64,000 nt of DNA, taken from Sphingobacterium thalpophilum. GTDB taxonomy: Bacteria; Bacteroidota; Bacteroidia; Sphingobacteriales; Sphingobacteriaceae. Below the pieces are notes generated by a model. That model ran no database searches. It was not told where the DNA came from and saw nothing but the letters and a program-made list of their open reading frames with translations. This document shows, one piece after another, positions 8,719-17,442 of this stretch; position 1 is the stretch's first letter; each line of letters begins with the position of its first letter. The stretch is taken from NCBI RefSeq assembly GCF_038396785.1, contig NZ_CP151087.1:5456001-5520000 (forward strand), given 5' to 3'. Both the position numbers and the translations under genes were made by a program.

Positions 8719-9267
8719 ATGGCGTGCTTAACCATACAATCGGCCTATGCGCAAAAGGGAGGTATCATGATTTATGGGGCACTGAATTACCACGAAACAA
8801 CAGCTGGGCATCAATTTAGTGCCGCTCCGGTGGGTGCTGCTTATTTTTTCACTGACAACATGAATGCGGGGCTAAACTATGGATTCAATTCTGTTAAGGA
8901 TAAAGCACTGGATTTTACGGATCATTCGCATGAAATAGGACCTTTCTATAGCAATACTTGGCCCCTGAGTGAGCATTTTATGTTAATTGGCCAGGTTGAT
9001 GTGCATTATTTGTGGGGCGATCAACATGTCGCTACCGGTGGTACTATGGTAGATGGTAAATACAATGGCTATCTATTCAGAGTGTACCCGCTTGTGGGTA
9101 TCGCCTTGGGAAAAGGTTGGGCATTAAAAGCTAAAGTAGCAGAATTGTCTTATAAAAAGAGAAATAGTAAAGATGCTGCAATTCCCAATGATCACGAACT
9201 CATTACGGGAATCAATGGATCTACAGTAGGTTTAGGCTTGTCTAAAAATCTATTTATTAAAAATTAA
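8719..9267 (+). CDS. Outer-membrane beta-barrel-like protein in urease operon (N-terminus frameshifted)
   Basis: 182 aa from ATG 8719, ending in alternating polar/hydrophobic strands (GLNYGFNS, YLFRVYPLVGIALG, GLGLSKNLF) as in small outer-membrane barrels. From 8719 the signal peptide lacks its basic N-terminus. ATG 8681 in the next frame starts MKNLKTF and then hits a stop; one extra T in the T4 run at 8699-8702 would join it as MKNLKTFLGCCIAMACL..SAYAQ, an excellent signal peptide. So the true gene probably spans 8681-9267 with a one-base loss (real or assembly error). Lying between ureC and ureE, it may help urea or metal cross the outer membrane; function unproven. Confidence 0.7.
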   Translation: MACLTIQSAYAQKGGIMIYGALNYHETTAGHQFSAAPVGAAYFFTDNMNAGLNYGFNSVKDKALDFTDHSHEIGPFYSNTWPLSEHFMLIGQVDVHYLWGDQHVATGGTMVDGKYNGYLFRVYPLVGIALGKGWALKAKVAELSYKKRNSKDAAIPNDHELITGINGSTVGLGLSKNLFIKN

Positions 9268-9270
9268 AAA

Positions 9271-9846
9271 ATGATAATCACGGAAATCACAAGGAATATT
9301 CAGGGGGAGCAGATCACTAAGCGCCTCGATTTGCTTGCTATTGAATGGTATGAGTCGACCAAACGTATTCAACGTTTACGTACAGCGGAGGGAATGGATA
9401 TTGCCGTCAAATTGTTGGGTAATACATCCAGCTTGCAGGATGGTGATGTCTTGTACGAAGACGAAGAGAAAATTGTTGTGGTAACGATCAAACCTTGTGA
9501 AGTCATCCGTGTCATGGCAATTGATTTCCTGCGAACTGCTTTTGTAAGCAGCGAAATTGGAAACAAACATTTGCCTCTATTTGTGGAGGCAAATGAATTG
9601 CTTATGCCTTATGAACGGTCAATGTACGAATGGTTAACGAAACAAGGATTTGACCCGCAGCGTGGCGAGCGCCAACTTTTACGTCAGCTCAATGCAAATG
9701 TCGATCCCAAGCATCATCAGAAGATGAAGTCTTCAACGAAGAATATACCGCTCTTGATCAACGACAAGGCCTTCGTGAATTTGCAAGCGCCAACAGCCGG
9801 TATCGCTTTAATGCCCAATGATAGAGAAGATTACGCAAGGAGCTGA
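9271..9846 (+). CDS. ureE: Urease accessory protein UreE
   Basis: 191 aa nickel metallochaperone that delivers Ni2+ to the UreG-containing maturation complex. Visible are the N-terminal peptide-binding half (TKRLDLLAIEWYESTKR..RLRT), the DVAVKL-like and GDVLYEDEEKIVVVTI blocks, and the EIGNKHLPLFVEANELLMPYE metal-binding region with its conserved H. The C-terminal tail has only a short HH (KHHQK) instead of the long polyhistidine of Klebsiella UreE, so nickel storage capacity is probably low. It starts 3 bp after the preceding gene. Confidence 0.93.
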   Translation: MIITEITRNIQGEQITKRLDLLAIEWYESTKRIQRLRTAEGMDIAVKLLGNTSSLQDGDVLYEDEEKIVVVTIKPCEVIRVMAIDFLRTAFVSSEIGNKHLPLFVEANELLMPYERSMYEWLTKQGFDPQRGERQLLRQLNANVDPKHHQKMKSSTKNIPLLINDKAFVNLQAPTAGIALMPNDREDYARS

Positions 9847-9882
9847 TAAATCCTTGAAGATATATACTTATATAAAAAAATA

Positions 9883-10578
9883 ATGTCAATGAAAAATACA
9901 TTTCTAGGCAAGTTACTCCATCTCGCAGATCCTACATTACCAATTGGAGGGTTTACCCATTCAAATGGACTGGAGACTTATGTGCAACAGGGCTTGGTCT
10001 GTGATAAAGTTACGGCGGACAATTATGTGCGTCATAACCTCTGGTATAATCTGAAGTACAATGATGCTGCTTTGATGAAATTGGCCTATGAAGCAACTTC
10101 TTCGCAGGACATGGATGCATTGATCGCGTTAGATCAAGAATGTACAGCATTAAAAAGCCCAAGAGAAATTCGCGATGCCAGTAAAAAACTGGGTGTACGT
10201 ATTTATAAAATATTCAGTCGTTATCAACAGCAGGATTTTATGCTATCCTGGGGTGAATTAATCCAAAAGAAGGAAGTAGATAGCCATTACTGTTTGATGT
10301 ATGGCATGTTGGCGTCACTTTTAGAAATTCCTTTGGAAGAAGCATTACATGGCTTTTATTATAATGCCGCCATTACGATGGTGACCAACGCTGTAAAACT
10401 TGTGCCATTAGGACAGTTGGATGGCCAAGATATACTTTTTGGTTTACATGATGATATACTTGATCTCTGCAAAGAGACCTTAACCGTTGAACGGAATTTA
10501 GTGGGCTTATGCAACATTGGATTTGACATCCGTTGCATGCAACACGAACGATTATATTCTAGAGTTTATATTTCTTAA
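9883..10578 (+). CDS. ureF: Urease accessory protein UreF
   Basis: 231 aa all-helical protein, part of the UreD-UreF-UreG complex that activates apo-urease and gates UreG GTPase action. Recognised from LHLADPTLPIGGFTHSNGLE near the N-terminus, LKSPREIRDASKKLG in the middle and AITMVTNAVKLVPLGQLDG toward the C-terminus. The start could also be the second ATG at 9889. It lies 36 bp after ureE and 12 bp before ureG. Confidence 0.95.
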   Translation: MSMKNTFLGKLLHLADPTLPIGGFTHSNGLETYVQQGLVCDKVTADNYVRHNLWYNLKYNDAALMKLAYEATSSQDMDALIALDQECTALKSPREIRDASKKLGVRIYKIFSRYQQQDFMLSWGELIQKKEVDSHYCLMYGMLASLLEIPLEEALHGFYYNAAITMVTNAVKLVPLGQLDGQDILFGLHDDILDLCKETLTVERNLVGLCNIGFDIRCMQHERLYSRVYIS

Positions 10579-10590
10579 AAAACAATTAAA

Positions 10591-11229
10591 ATGGAAAATA
10601 GAAAATATGTTAAAATAGGGGTTGGTGGTCCAGTAGGGTCTGGTAAGACAGCATTATTGGAACGATTGAGCAGACGGTTGATGAATGAAATTGATCTTGC
10701 CGTAATTACGAATGATATTTATACCAAGGAAGATGCGGAACATATGGCCAAAAATAGTTTGCTTCCCCGTGAACGAATTATCGGTGTGGAAACTGGCGGT
10801 TGCCCCCATACAGCGATACGGGAAGACGCGAGTATGAATCTCGAAGCTGTAGATGAACTAGCTAGCCGTTTCCCGGATTTGGAGTTGATTTTAATTGAAA
10901 GTGGTGGTGATAACCTGACTTCTACTTATAGTCCGGATCTTGCCGATATCACCATTTTTGTCATTGATGTTGCCGAAGGTGAAAAAATGCCGCGTAAAGG
11001 TGGGCCGGCAATTACAAGATCAGACCTGTTGTTGATTAATAAAAAAGATTTGGCACCCTATGTGGGCGCAAGCCTAGAAGTGATGGAACATGATGCACGT
11101 AAAATGCGTAAAGGTTCTCCATTCCTGTTTTCAAATCTAAAAACCGGCGATGGTTTGGAAGAGATCGTAGGCTGGATTAAAAAATACGCACTCCTTCAAG
11201 ATATTGAGGAACCTAATTTACTACGTTAA
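10591..11229 (+). CDS. ureG: Urease accessory GTPase UreG
   Basis: 212 aa SIMIBI-class GTPase. P-loop GPVGSGKT at 13-20, nickel-binding CPH motif C71-P72-H73 (GGCPHTAIREDAS), IESGGDNL switch at about 102-109, and guanine-specificity NKKD at 150-153. It couples GTP hydrolysis to nickel insertion in urease. Length and motifs are canonical, so it is expected to be functional. UreD starts 2 bp after its stop. Confidence 0.98.
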   Translation: MENRKYVKIGVGGPVGSGKTALLERLSRRLMNEIDLAVITNDIYTKEDAEHMAKNSLLPRERIIGVETGGCPHTAIREDASMNLEAVDELASRFPDLELILIESGGDNLTSTYSPDLADITIFVIDVAEGEKMPRKGGPAITRSDLLLINKKDLAPYVGASLEVMEHDARKMRKGSPFLFSNLKTGDGLEEIVGWIKKYALLQDIEEPNLLR

Positions 11230-11231
11230 TT

Positions 11232-12029
11232 ATGATTTGTTCTTTAGCTATTAAGATAGCACATCGCGAAGGAAAATCCTTTTTAAAAGATGCATATGCG
11301 ACACAACCGTTTCGTATCGTTCCTGTTGGGCAATATCAAAAAGACAATGCAGCGTACTTGATGATTATGAGTTCATCGCCTGGTTTGTTGGATGGAGATG
11401 ACCATCGTATTCAAGTTGATATTGCTCCGGGGTCTAAGTTACAGTTACAGACGCAGGCTTACCAGCGTTTGTTTCATATGAAAGGTCATTCGTCCCAAAC
11501 GATGGAAGTGAATGTAGGCGAAAATGCTGTTTTTTCTTATGTACCCCATCCCGTCGTACCTCAGCATTCGTCTCATTTTTTGAGCCATAACATTGTACAT
11601 CTTGCTTCAAATTGTCACTTATTGCTGAGTGAAATCGTGACCTGTGGCCGGAAAATGTCCGGTGAAGAGTTTATGTACAATCACTTTCAAAATCTGACAG
11701 AATGTTATGTCAATGGTAGGCTCGTGGTGAAGGATAATGTATTGCTTCAGCCAGATCGTATGCCTATACAAGGTCTGGGTATTTTGGAAGGCTATACGCA
11801 CCAGGGAACGTTGATCTATTTGAATAGTGCCGGCTTGAATCCAAGCGACTGGATCGAGGCTTTCCATGAACAGTACGGGGAAACCAAAGACGTCGCGTTT
11901 GGGATTAGCGAATTGCAGCATGACGGTTTTATGGTTCGCGTTTTAGGTAACGGTGCCGAACAGCTTTATCTTCTTTTTAAAGAAATGCAAAGCGCACTAT
12001 GGGGCAACATATTTTTGAATAACAACTAA
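11232..12029 (+). CDS. ureD: Urease accessory protein UreD (UreH)
   Basis: 265 aa. UreD is a beta-helical scaffold that binds apo-urease and UreF and provides a tunnel for nickel. Family signs are the early KDAYATQPFRIVPVG region, SSPGLLDGDDHRIQVDIAPG, LQTQAYQRLFHM, PHPVVPQHSSHF and EIVTCGRKMSGEEF. Position directly after ureG fits the E-F-G-D order common in Bacteroidota. The N-terminus is short relative to proteobacterial UreD. Confidence 0.93.
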   Translation: MICSLAIKIAHREGKSFLKDAYATQPFRIVPVGQYQKDNAAYLMIMSSSPGLLDGDDHRIQVDIAPGSKLQLQTQAYQRLFHMKGHSSQTMEVNVGENAVFSYVPHPVVPQHSSHFLSHNIVHLASNCHLLLSEIVTCGRKMSGEEFMYNHFQNLTECYVNGRLVVKDNVLLQPDRMPIQGLGILEGYTHQGTLIYLNSAGLNPSDWIEAFHEQYGETKDVAFGISELQHDGFMVRVLGNGAEQLYLLFKEMQSALWGNIFLNNN

Positions 12030-12039
12030 TTATATTCCA

Positions 12040-12930
12040 ATGAAAAATAACATCCTAGCTTTTATAAAAGCTTTTTTTAAAGGATTTGGGCAGATTATGT
12101 TACAGGGTAACATTTGGACGGGTATCTTATTTATCGGAGCCATTATTTATGATTCGGCACTTATGGGCTTTGCAGGGGTTCTCGCTAACATCGTAGGCGT
12201 ACTGACGGCCAAGTTGATGAAATTTGATGAGGATCATATCAATGATGGACTTTTCGGATTTAATGCTACGCTTTACGGTATTGCTTTGGTTTTCTATTTC
12301 CAGACAAACGTTTGGGTATGGGGAGCCTTAATCGTAGGATCTGCGTTGACCACCATTTTGATGGGGTTTGCATTAAAGAAGAATCTGCCGGTATTTACAT
12401 TTCCTTTTATCTTAATTACCTGGATCGCATTGTATGTGTTGAGTATTCCAGAACTGGCCTTGCGGACTGTACCCGAGCATTTTGTTGATATTCAGGAAAT
12501 GGATGACTTCCTAATTGAAGGCCATGCCTTTGGTCAGGTTATTTTTCAGGGTAGTTTAATTGCTGGATTGATCTTTTTCATCGGGGTTTTCCTGAGCAAT
12601 CCCATGGGCGCACTTTACGGTTTCGCTGCTGTTATCATCAGTGTTTATATATCGCACCATGGCCATGAATCTGTAGATATGACCAATAATGGCATTTTTA
12701 GCTTCAATGCGGTTTTGGTTGGAATTGCCCTAAGCGGCCCCCGCGTTAGAGATGGTGTATATGTTCTAATCGGAACGATTATCGCAACATATTTCGATCA
12801 TTTTTTGATTCACAACGGATGGACAACATTGACTTTTCCATTTGTTTTTGCGATGTGGGCTATGCACCCTGTCAAACTTATCGATAAATGGTTGGTGAAT
12901 AGGTTTTCATCAGCTGAAGGGACTTCCTAG
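12040..12930 (+). CDS. Urea transporter (UT/Yut family)
   Basis: 296 aa inner-membrane channel-type urea transporter. Two internally homologous halves are visible: DGLFGFNATLYGIALVF (first) and NGIFSFNAVLVGIALSG (second), each carrying the FNA..GIAL signature of UT proteins. Around ten membrane segments. It would bring urea to the cytoplasmic urease. It starts 10 bp after ureD. A terminator hairpin overlaps its stop codon, so the core urease transcript probably ends here. Confidence 0.93.
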   Translation: MKNNILAFIKAFFKGFGQIMLQGNIWTGILFIGAIIYDSALMGFAGVLANIVGVLTAKLMKFDEDHINDGLFGFNATLYGIALVFYFQTNVWVWGALIVGSALTTILMGFALKKNLPVFTFPFILITWIALYVLSIPELALRTVPEHFVDIQEMDDFLIEGHAFGQVIFQGSLIAGLIFFIGVFLSNPMGALYGFAAVIISVYISHHGHESVDMTNNGIFSFNAVLVGIALSGPRVRDGVYVLIGTIIATYFDHFLIHNGWTTLTFPFVFAMWAMHPVKLIDKWLVNRFSSAEGTS

Positions 12931-12939
12931 TCCTTTTTT
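12917..12939 (+). terminator. Intrinsic terminator overlapping the urea transporter stop
   Basis: An 8-bp stem (AAGGGACT / AGTCCTTT, one G-U) with a TCCT loop runs into a T6 tract and includes the TAG stop. It suggests that the next gene is expressed by read-through or separately. Confidence 0.6.
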
Positions 12940-12958
12940 GTGAACTAAAATTTTATGT

Positions 12959-13765
12959 ATGTTTAAATTTCGTTTAATAAAACTATTCCCAATAATGCTC
13001 TTATTGGGAATTCATGTAAATACGGTGTACGGACAAGTCAGTCCGCCGGGATTAGGAAAAGCAAGGACCGCATCTTGGTCGGTTTTGGGCTTGCGTAGGA
13101 AATTAGACAGTGCTGGAACGAAGGAAGCATTTACCTATATTGGTTTGGGAACTAAAAGTACACCCGACGATTCAAATCCATTTCACAAGCAGGCTATTTG
13201 GGTGTTAAACCATGAGGTCTATCATAAATTTGCTAAAAATCAACAATATAGTTATGCGTTGAGTTATCGTCGCCAAAACGTTTACGATGAGGCTGCCCCA
13301 TATCATAACGAAGGTGTTGAGCAAGAGTTTAGGTTGTATGGACGATATGCGTATACATTGACCCTTAATGATCGTTTGAAATGGAAAAATACATTAAGGC
13401 AAGAGTTCCGAAAGTTCTTTACAGCCGATTTTCAAAAGACAGAAGAGAATTTTCAATTTAGGACCCGCTTGAAGTCGCAGCTAAATTTCAAAATTTCGGC
13501 TAAAAATAAGCAGGAATTGGCGTTGAGCGCTGAAGGACTTTTTGCAATCAGCAAGCTCTACGAACCTGTTAGTATCTGGTCTAGCTTTGGCTATAAAGAG
13601 ACCCGTTTGGGTTTTTATTACATGACAGATATTCCAAAGACACCTTTGCGATTGGATCTGGGTTATATGAATGACTTAATTAAAGGCTATGACAAAGTAG
13701 ATTTTGGGGTTCATTATTTAGCCGTAGATTTAATCTGGAATTTACCTTACCGTAAAAAGCATTAG
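12959..13765 (+). CDS. DUF2490 family outer-membrane protein
   Basis: 268 aa with an N-terminal signal peptide (MFKFRLIKLFPIMLLLG, cleavage near VYG). The rest is a series of amphipathic strands with the DUF2490 pattern: WSVLGLRRKLD, QYSYALSYRRQN, EFRLYGRYAY, LKWKNTLRQEFRKF, and a final LAVDLIWNLPY. Members are predicted outer-membrane barrels of unknown function. Its place right after the urea transporter suggests a role in outer-membrane permeability for urea, an inference only. The terminator before it leaves open whether it is in the same transcript. Confidence 0.78.
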   Translation: MFKFRLIKLFPIMLLLGIHVNTVYGQVSPPGLGKARTASWSVLGLRRKLDSAGTKEAFTYIGLGTKSTPDDSNPFHKQAIWVLNHEVYHKFAKNQQYSYALSYRRQNVYDEAAPYHNEGVEQEFRLYGRYAYTLTLNDRLKWKNTLRQEFRKFFTADFQKTEENFQFRTRLKSQLNFKISAKNKQELALSAEGLFAISKLYEPVSIWSSFGYKETRLGFYYMTDIPKTPLRLDLGYMNDLIKGYDKVDFGVHYLAVDLIWNLPYRKKH

Positions 13766-14648
13766 CCCGCCATAAACTTATGTTTCCGATAGTCACTGGG
13801 TGAATACCCAGTGATTTTTTTGAATAGCCTGGTGAAATAGGAGGGCGATTGAAATTTCAATTCAAAGGCTATACCGGCAATATCTCTCGTAGCATCCTGC
13901 AGCAGAATCTGACTATGTAAGATACTTATTTCACTAATCCATTGCTTCGGAGGTTTATTTGTCGCTTCCTTTACACATTTATTGAGGTAGTTTTCTGAAA
14001 TATGCAATAAATTGGCGTAGAATAACACGTTTTTATATCGATATGAAATTTTTGTACATATTCGCGGAAACGGAAAGCAATATCGAGCTGTCGGCTCATC
14101 GGCGCCTTAGTCTCTATATCCGATTTTATCACCTTCAATAGGATACACTGCATCATGGATATGCAGACTTCCATTACGCGGCCCTCGGTAAAAAGTTCCT
14201 CTTCCAATAACATCAACATTTGCTGGATCCAATGTGCTACATGGGGTTTAAGTGTGGTAAAAGGATGGGAATTGAAAAATTTAATATCGTTTATGCCAAG
14301 CTCAATATCAGTTACAATTTCATTTTCATAAACCACGAAAAAACCTTCTACATCATCAGAGATTGCCAGTGTAGCCGTAATATTACCTTGTTTGATGTTA
14401 ATGACTTGATTTTCGGTTAAGGTATAAGATGCGCTTTCGAGATGTTGGGTCAGGGACCCCTTCGTTACAAAAATGAGAAAATTAAACGTCGTACGATAGG
14501 GGATGACAGGCATCAGGATACTGCGGAGGTAATTCTCGATTCGATAGACTTGAATTTTATTCTCATTGAATAAATTGTGCTCAGAAACATCCGGTAAAAA
14601 TAACTTTTTGTACTCGTAATTGTTGATGATCTTAATCGAATTTTTCAT
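13762..14648 (-). pseudogene. AraC family transcriptional regulator, frameshifted
   Basis: Two overlapping minus-strand frames make one AraC regulator of about 296 aa. 13971-14648 gives the N-terminal cupin-like sensor and start of the DNA-binding domain; 13762-14028 gives the rest of the helix-turn-helix (ISENYLNKCVKEATNKPP..IAFELKFQSPSYFTRLFKK). The frames join if the T-run at 14030-14034 had six T instead of five (minus strand GATATAAAAACGTG), restoring DIKNVLFYANLLHISENYL. Its stop overlaps the DUF2490 stop by 4 bp, convergently. As written it encodes no complete HTH; assembly error and real inactivation cannot be separated from the sequence. Confidence 0.8.
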
Positions 14649-14798
14649 AGTTTTAAAGACAACCTACTTACCAATGAAATCAAAAAAAAGGAATAGTTGT
14701 ATGTATGACAAATATACTTAAAAGTTTGCGGAAATTAGGTTAGCATCCGATGCTTTCCAATCAAGTAATTATTGTGTTAACTAAGAGAAAAAGCTTAT

Positions 14799-15377
14799 TT
14801 AAGACAAATTGTCCTGATTCCCTTTTATAAACTCCGACGTGAAATGTTGTTGCTGTTTTTCATGGCTGAATTTCTCCCTATTATAGGACGCTGAACTACC
14901 TTTGGGTATTGATAAGGAGGTCCATTTATCATCCAAACATATTTTCCCAATATAGAGCATCTGACCGATGTGGTAGGGATAATGTGCTAGCTGCCGCAAG
15001 ATCGCTTCCATGACGGTATGTCCTTGATTACGGATATAAATGATTTTAGCGAGATCTTCTTCTTCGAGGGATTTAATTGCTTGAAACAGACAGGACCATC
15101 CAGCATTCCAATAGGTAATAAGCTCATCGCGATCTACCCAACTGTTCTCAAACTCCTGGTCGCGGTTTCTATTTTGTTTTTCGCCATCTGTGGTGAGGAA
15201 ATCGGTCCATCGGGAAAGCATATTTCCACCTAAATGTTTAACAATTAATGCAATGCTATTGCTCGAATCATTGGGTTGCCAAAAGAGTTGTTCAGTGCTT
15301 AACTGTGCCAATGTTTTATCACCCAAAGATTTATAATATTGAAATTGCTTGATACAAGTCGCTAAAAAATTGTCCAT
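14799..15377 (-). CDS. DinB-like DUF1572 family protein
   Basis: 192 aa helical protein of the DinB/DUF1572 superfamily: NFLATCIKQFQYYKSLGDKTL at the start, FWQPNDSSNSIALIVKHLGGNMLSRW with the first metal-ligand type His, and RQLAHYPYHIGQMLYIGKI with the second pair. The family has a DinB-type four-helix fold that often binds a divalent metal and may act as a thiol-dependent transferase. Substrate unknown. It stands alone; upstream lies the hexamer repeat region. Confidence 0.8.
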   Translation of the reverse strand: MDNFLATCIKQFQYYKSLGDKTLAQLSTEQLFWQPNDSSNSIALIVKHLGGNMLSRWTDFLTTDGEKQNRNRDQEFENSWVDRDELITYWNAGWSCLFQAIKSLEEEDLAKIIYIRNQGHTVMEAILRQLAHYPYHIGQMLYIGKICLDDKWTSLSIPKGSSASYNREKFSHEKQQQHFTSEFIKGNQDNLS

Positions 15378-15509
15378 TGCGTCGAAAGTTTGGCATTTAT
15401 ATGAATATTAATATACAAAAATGTCCTGAAACCGAGACCTAAAATAATTTTTTTAGCTGAAATCTGGTTTTGCTATCGATGTCATTAATTTCCTGATACA
15501 GTTTTTTGA

Positions 15510-15741
15510 GGTGATAAATGTGTGAATTTATAAGGAGAAGGAGAAGGAGAAGGAGAAGGAGAAGTGTGAGCAAAAATGCTAATAAAAGCAAAGGTGATAC
15601 TGTGTGAATTTATAAGGAGAAGGAGAAGGAGAAGGAGAAGGAGAAGGAGAAGGAGAAGGAGAAGGAGAAGGAGAAGGAGAAGGAGAAGTGTGAGCAAAAA
15701 TGCTAATAAAAGCAAAGGTGATACTGGGGTATGTATCACCT
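15510..15741. repeat. Tandem duplication carrying expanded GGAGAA hexamer repeats
   Basis: A unit starting GGTGATA, then TGTGTGAATTTATAA, then (GGAGAA)n, then GTGTGAGCAAAAATGC.. is present twice. The hexamer has 5 copies at 15534-15563 and 12 copies at 15616-15687. The duplication ends with a further GGTGATAC that forms a 9-bp inverted repeat with 15733-15741. It fills most of the 423-bp non-coding gap (15378-15800) between two minus-strand genes. The long poly-Leu or poly-Arg frames through it are artefacts of the repeat. Confidence 0.92.
15716..15741 (-). terminator. Hairpin downstream of the DUF2807 gene
   Basis: Perfect 9-bp arms AGGTGATAC and GTATCACCT around an 8-nt loop; on the minus strand it is followed by TTTGCTTTTATT, so it is a plausible terminator for the gene ending at 15801. 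Confidence 0.5.
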
Positions 15742-15800
15742 TTAAGCTAACTAAACATTAAACATAAATAAACAGTCTTTTTTAAAGACCACACTAAAAA

Positions 15801-16544
15801 TTACAATACTACTCTGCCACTTGTTGATTTGTCAACTTGGACATTTTTTGGTTGATTTTTTAACGCAATTCTTGCCGATGTAGAAACATTTCCCTGTAAG
15901 TTTTCTTTCACGCCGAGCGTAACATTTGCAGACGAATTGGCTTGTACTTGGGCATTTGTTGTCGAGAAACGGCTCATGTCAACCGATGCGGATGAATTGG
16001 TGTTCAAATTTAAATTTGAAGCGCTACCCGCAATTTCCTGCTTAGACGAACTGCTTGCCGATACTTGCAAATTTTTACTGCTGACATCTGTCGTTAACTT
16101 GCTAGAAGAGCTCGTTGAAAGGTTGATATCATCAGCAATTAATTTTTTAAGCGATATTTTTGCGGAGGAGGATACGTCTACAGAAATTTTGTTTGCCTTA
16201 ATCGTTTCATCGGTATAGATCGAACTGCTGGATGATGCCGAAAAGCGTGTCGGTATCTTGCTTGAGTAAACAGTTACGCGATTGTTTCTCGCATTTCTGA
16301 TTGAACTGTTTCTTTTATACTGTACATACAGTGTACCGTTTTTTACAGTCGTTTCGATAAGGGATAAATGTTCGGGATTATCTGCTTCAACAATAACTTC
16401 GTTGCGATTAGAGTGAATATAATCTACACGTAATGAAGTTGCCGATGAAATGCCATCTGGAGCAGTGATCTTACGTGTTTCGCGTTCTTGTGCCTGAGCT
16501 ACATATAAAAATGAAATAAAGGCAATGGTTAAGATTCTTTTCAT
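15801..16544 (-). CDS. DUF2807 (putative auto-transporter adhesin head GIN domain) protein
   Basis: 247 aa, signal peptide MKRILTIAFISFLYVAQAQ, then a Ser/Asn/Val-rich repetitive beta-solenoid-like sequence with recurring SASSSSSIY, VSSSAKISLKKL, STSSSSKLTTDV, SANVTLGV blocks about 20 residues apart. This is the DUF2807/GIN domain found in Bacteroidota secreted or surface proteins. Role unknown, possibly adhesion or envelope related. No C-terminal anchor or sorting domain is seen. The upstream 16545-16785 region is AT-rich with no clear promoter match. Confidence 0.82.
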   Translation of the reverse strand: MKRILTIAFISFLYVAQAQERETRKITAPDGISSATSLRVDYIHSNRNEVIVEADNPEHLSLIETTVKNGTLYVQYKRNSSIRNARNNRVTVYSSKIPTRFSASSSSSIYTDETIKANKISVDVSSSAKISLKKLIADDINLSTSSSSKLTTDVSSKNLQVSASSSSKQEIAGSASNLNLNTNSSASVDMSRFSTTNAQVQANSSANVTLGVKENLQGNVSTSARIALKNQPKNVQVDKSTSGRVVL

Positions 16545-16785
16545 TATTTTTCTGTTATTAGTTTAAATTTATTTTTACTGAAAGTTTCATTTTAATTTCC
16601 CTTTTTATCGTTTCTTATGCACTTATGCATACGCTCTATCGTTAACTGCCACCTATAGTATAATAGTAATGCCAAAACTTTAAATCCGTTTAAAATACTG
16701 ATTAACACTAGTTTTGTTCCTGAGTGCTATTTTCGTTCATGCTCATTTTTGAACATCAACTGTTCGGTATCGGACAATAGTTTGT

Positions 16786-17442
16786 TTACCAGACTCTTCG
16801 TTTGTAGGCTGCTAACCAGAATTGATACTCTAATTGGGAAGCTGTTATAAATACTTGTCGCATCTTCTCCCGTTTTGTTGCAGTAGTTTCTGCTGCAATT
16901 TTGTCAACGTAGTTTTTCGCCTTGATAACGCCCTGTGCAAAATCCTCACCGCTATAAGTTGCTATCCATTTGGAATAGGGATTTCCCTGTGTATTTGCTG
17001 TCGATACAATGTGATCTCCGACCTCCTTATAAATCCAAAAACAGGGGAGTGTTGCCGCCATAGCGACCTCAACGCTCTCGAAAGCGGCTACGCTTTTAAG
17101 AAAATGGACATAATGATGGCAGGTTGGTTCGATCTTGTTGCTCTTGTCGGCAGGACTTAAACCAAATTCCCGAAAGTAATTTTCGTGTAGTGCCCGTTCA
17201 ACAAGAAGCGCATTGCGACCAAATTCGAAATAGTCCAATGCTTGTTGGTTATCCGTACTTTTTGCACCTATAAAGGCGAGCACGCGGCCAAATTCTTCTA
17301 AATAGAAAGCATCCTGCTGCATGTAAAATTGAAATTTATCCAGGGGAAGACTACCATCACTAAGCTGAACTATAAACGGCATAGTAAGTATATCCGAATA
17401 AATAGCTGTTATGGATTCCCAGGCATGATCAGTCCAGTTCAT
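16786..17442 (-). CDS. tenA: TenA family aminopyrimidine aminohydrolase / thiaminase II
   Basis: 218 aa helical protein of the TenA family, which hydrolyses aminopyrimidine breakdown products of thiamine to hydroxymethylpyrimidine for salvage. The active-site Cys is C134 in ATLPCFWIYKEVG; YMQQDAFYLEEFGRVL (about 40-55) and the C-terminal QLEYQFWLAAYKR with its acidic residue are conserved. It overlaps the end of thiD by 14 bp, last gene of the riboswitch-controlled operon, which supports a salvage role. Confidence 0.92.
   Translation of the reverse strand: MNWTDHAWESITAIYSDILTMPFIVQLSDGSLPLDKFQFYMQQDAFYLEEFGRVLAFIGAKSTDNQQALDYFEFGRNALLVERALHENYFREFGLSPADKSNKIEPTCHHYVHFLKSVAAFESVEVAMAATLPCFWIYKEVGDHIVSTANTQGNPYSKWIATYSGEDFAQGVIKAKNYVDKIAAETTATKREKMRQVFITASQLEYQFWLAAYKRRVW

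Noticed and set aside
15485..15761. Long poly-Leu and poly-Arg open frames across the hexamer repeat on both strands
   Set aside because: They are translations of GGAGAA repeats with no start context, no normal composition and no neighbours; repeat artefacts.
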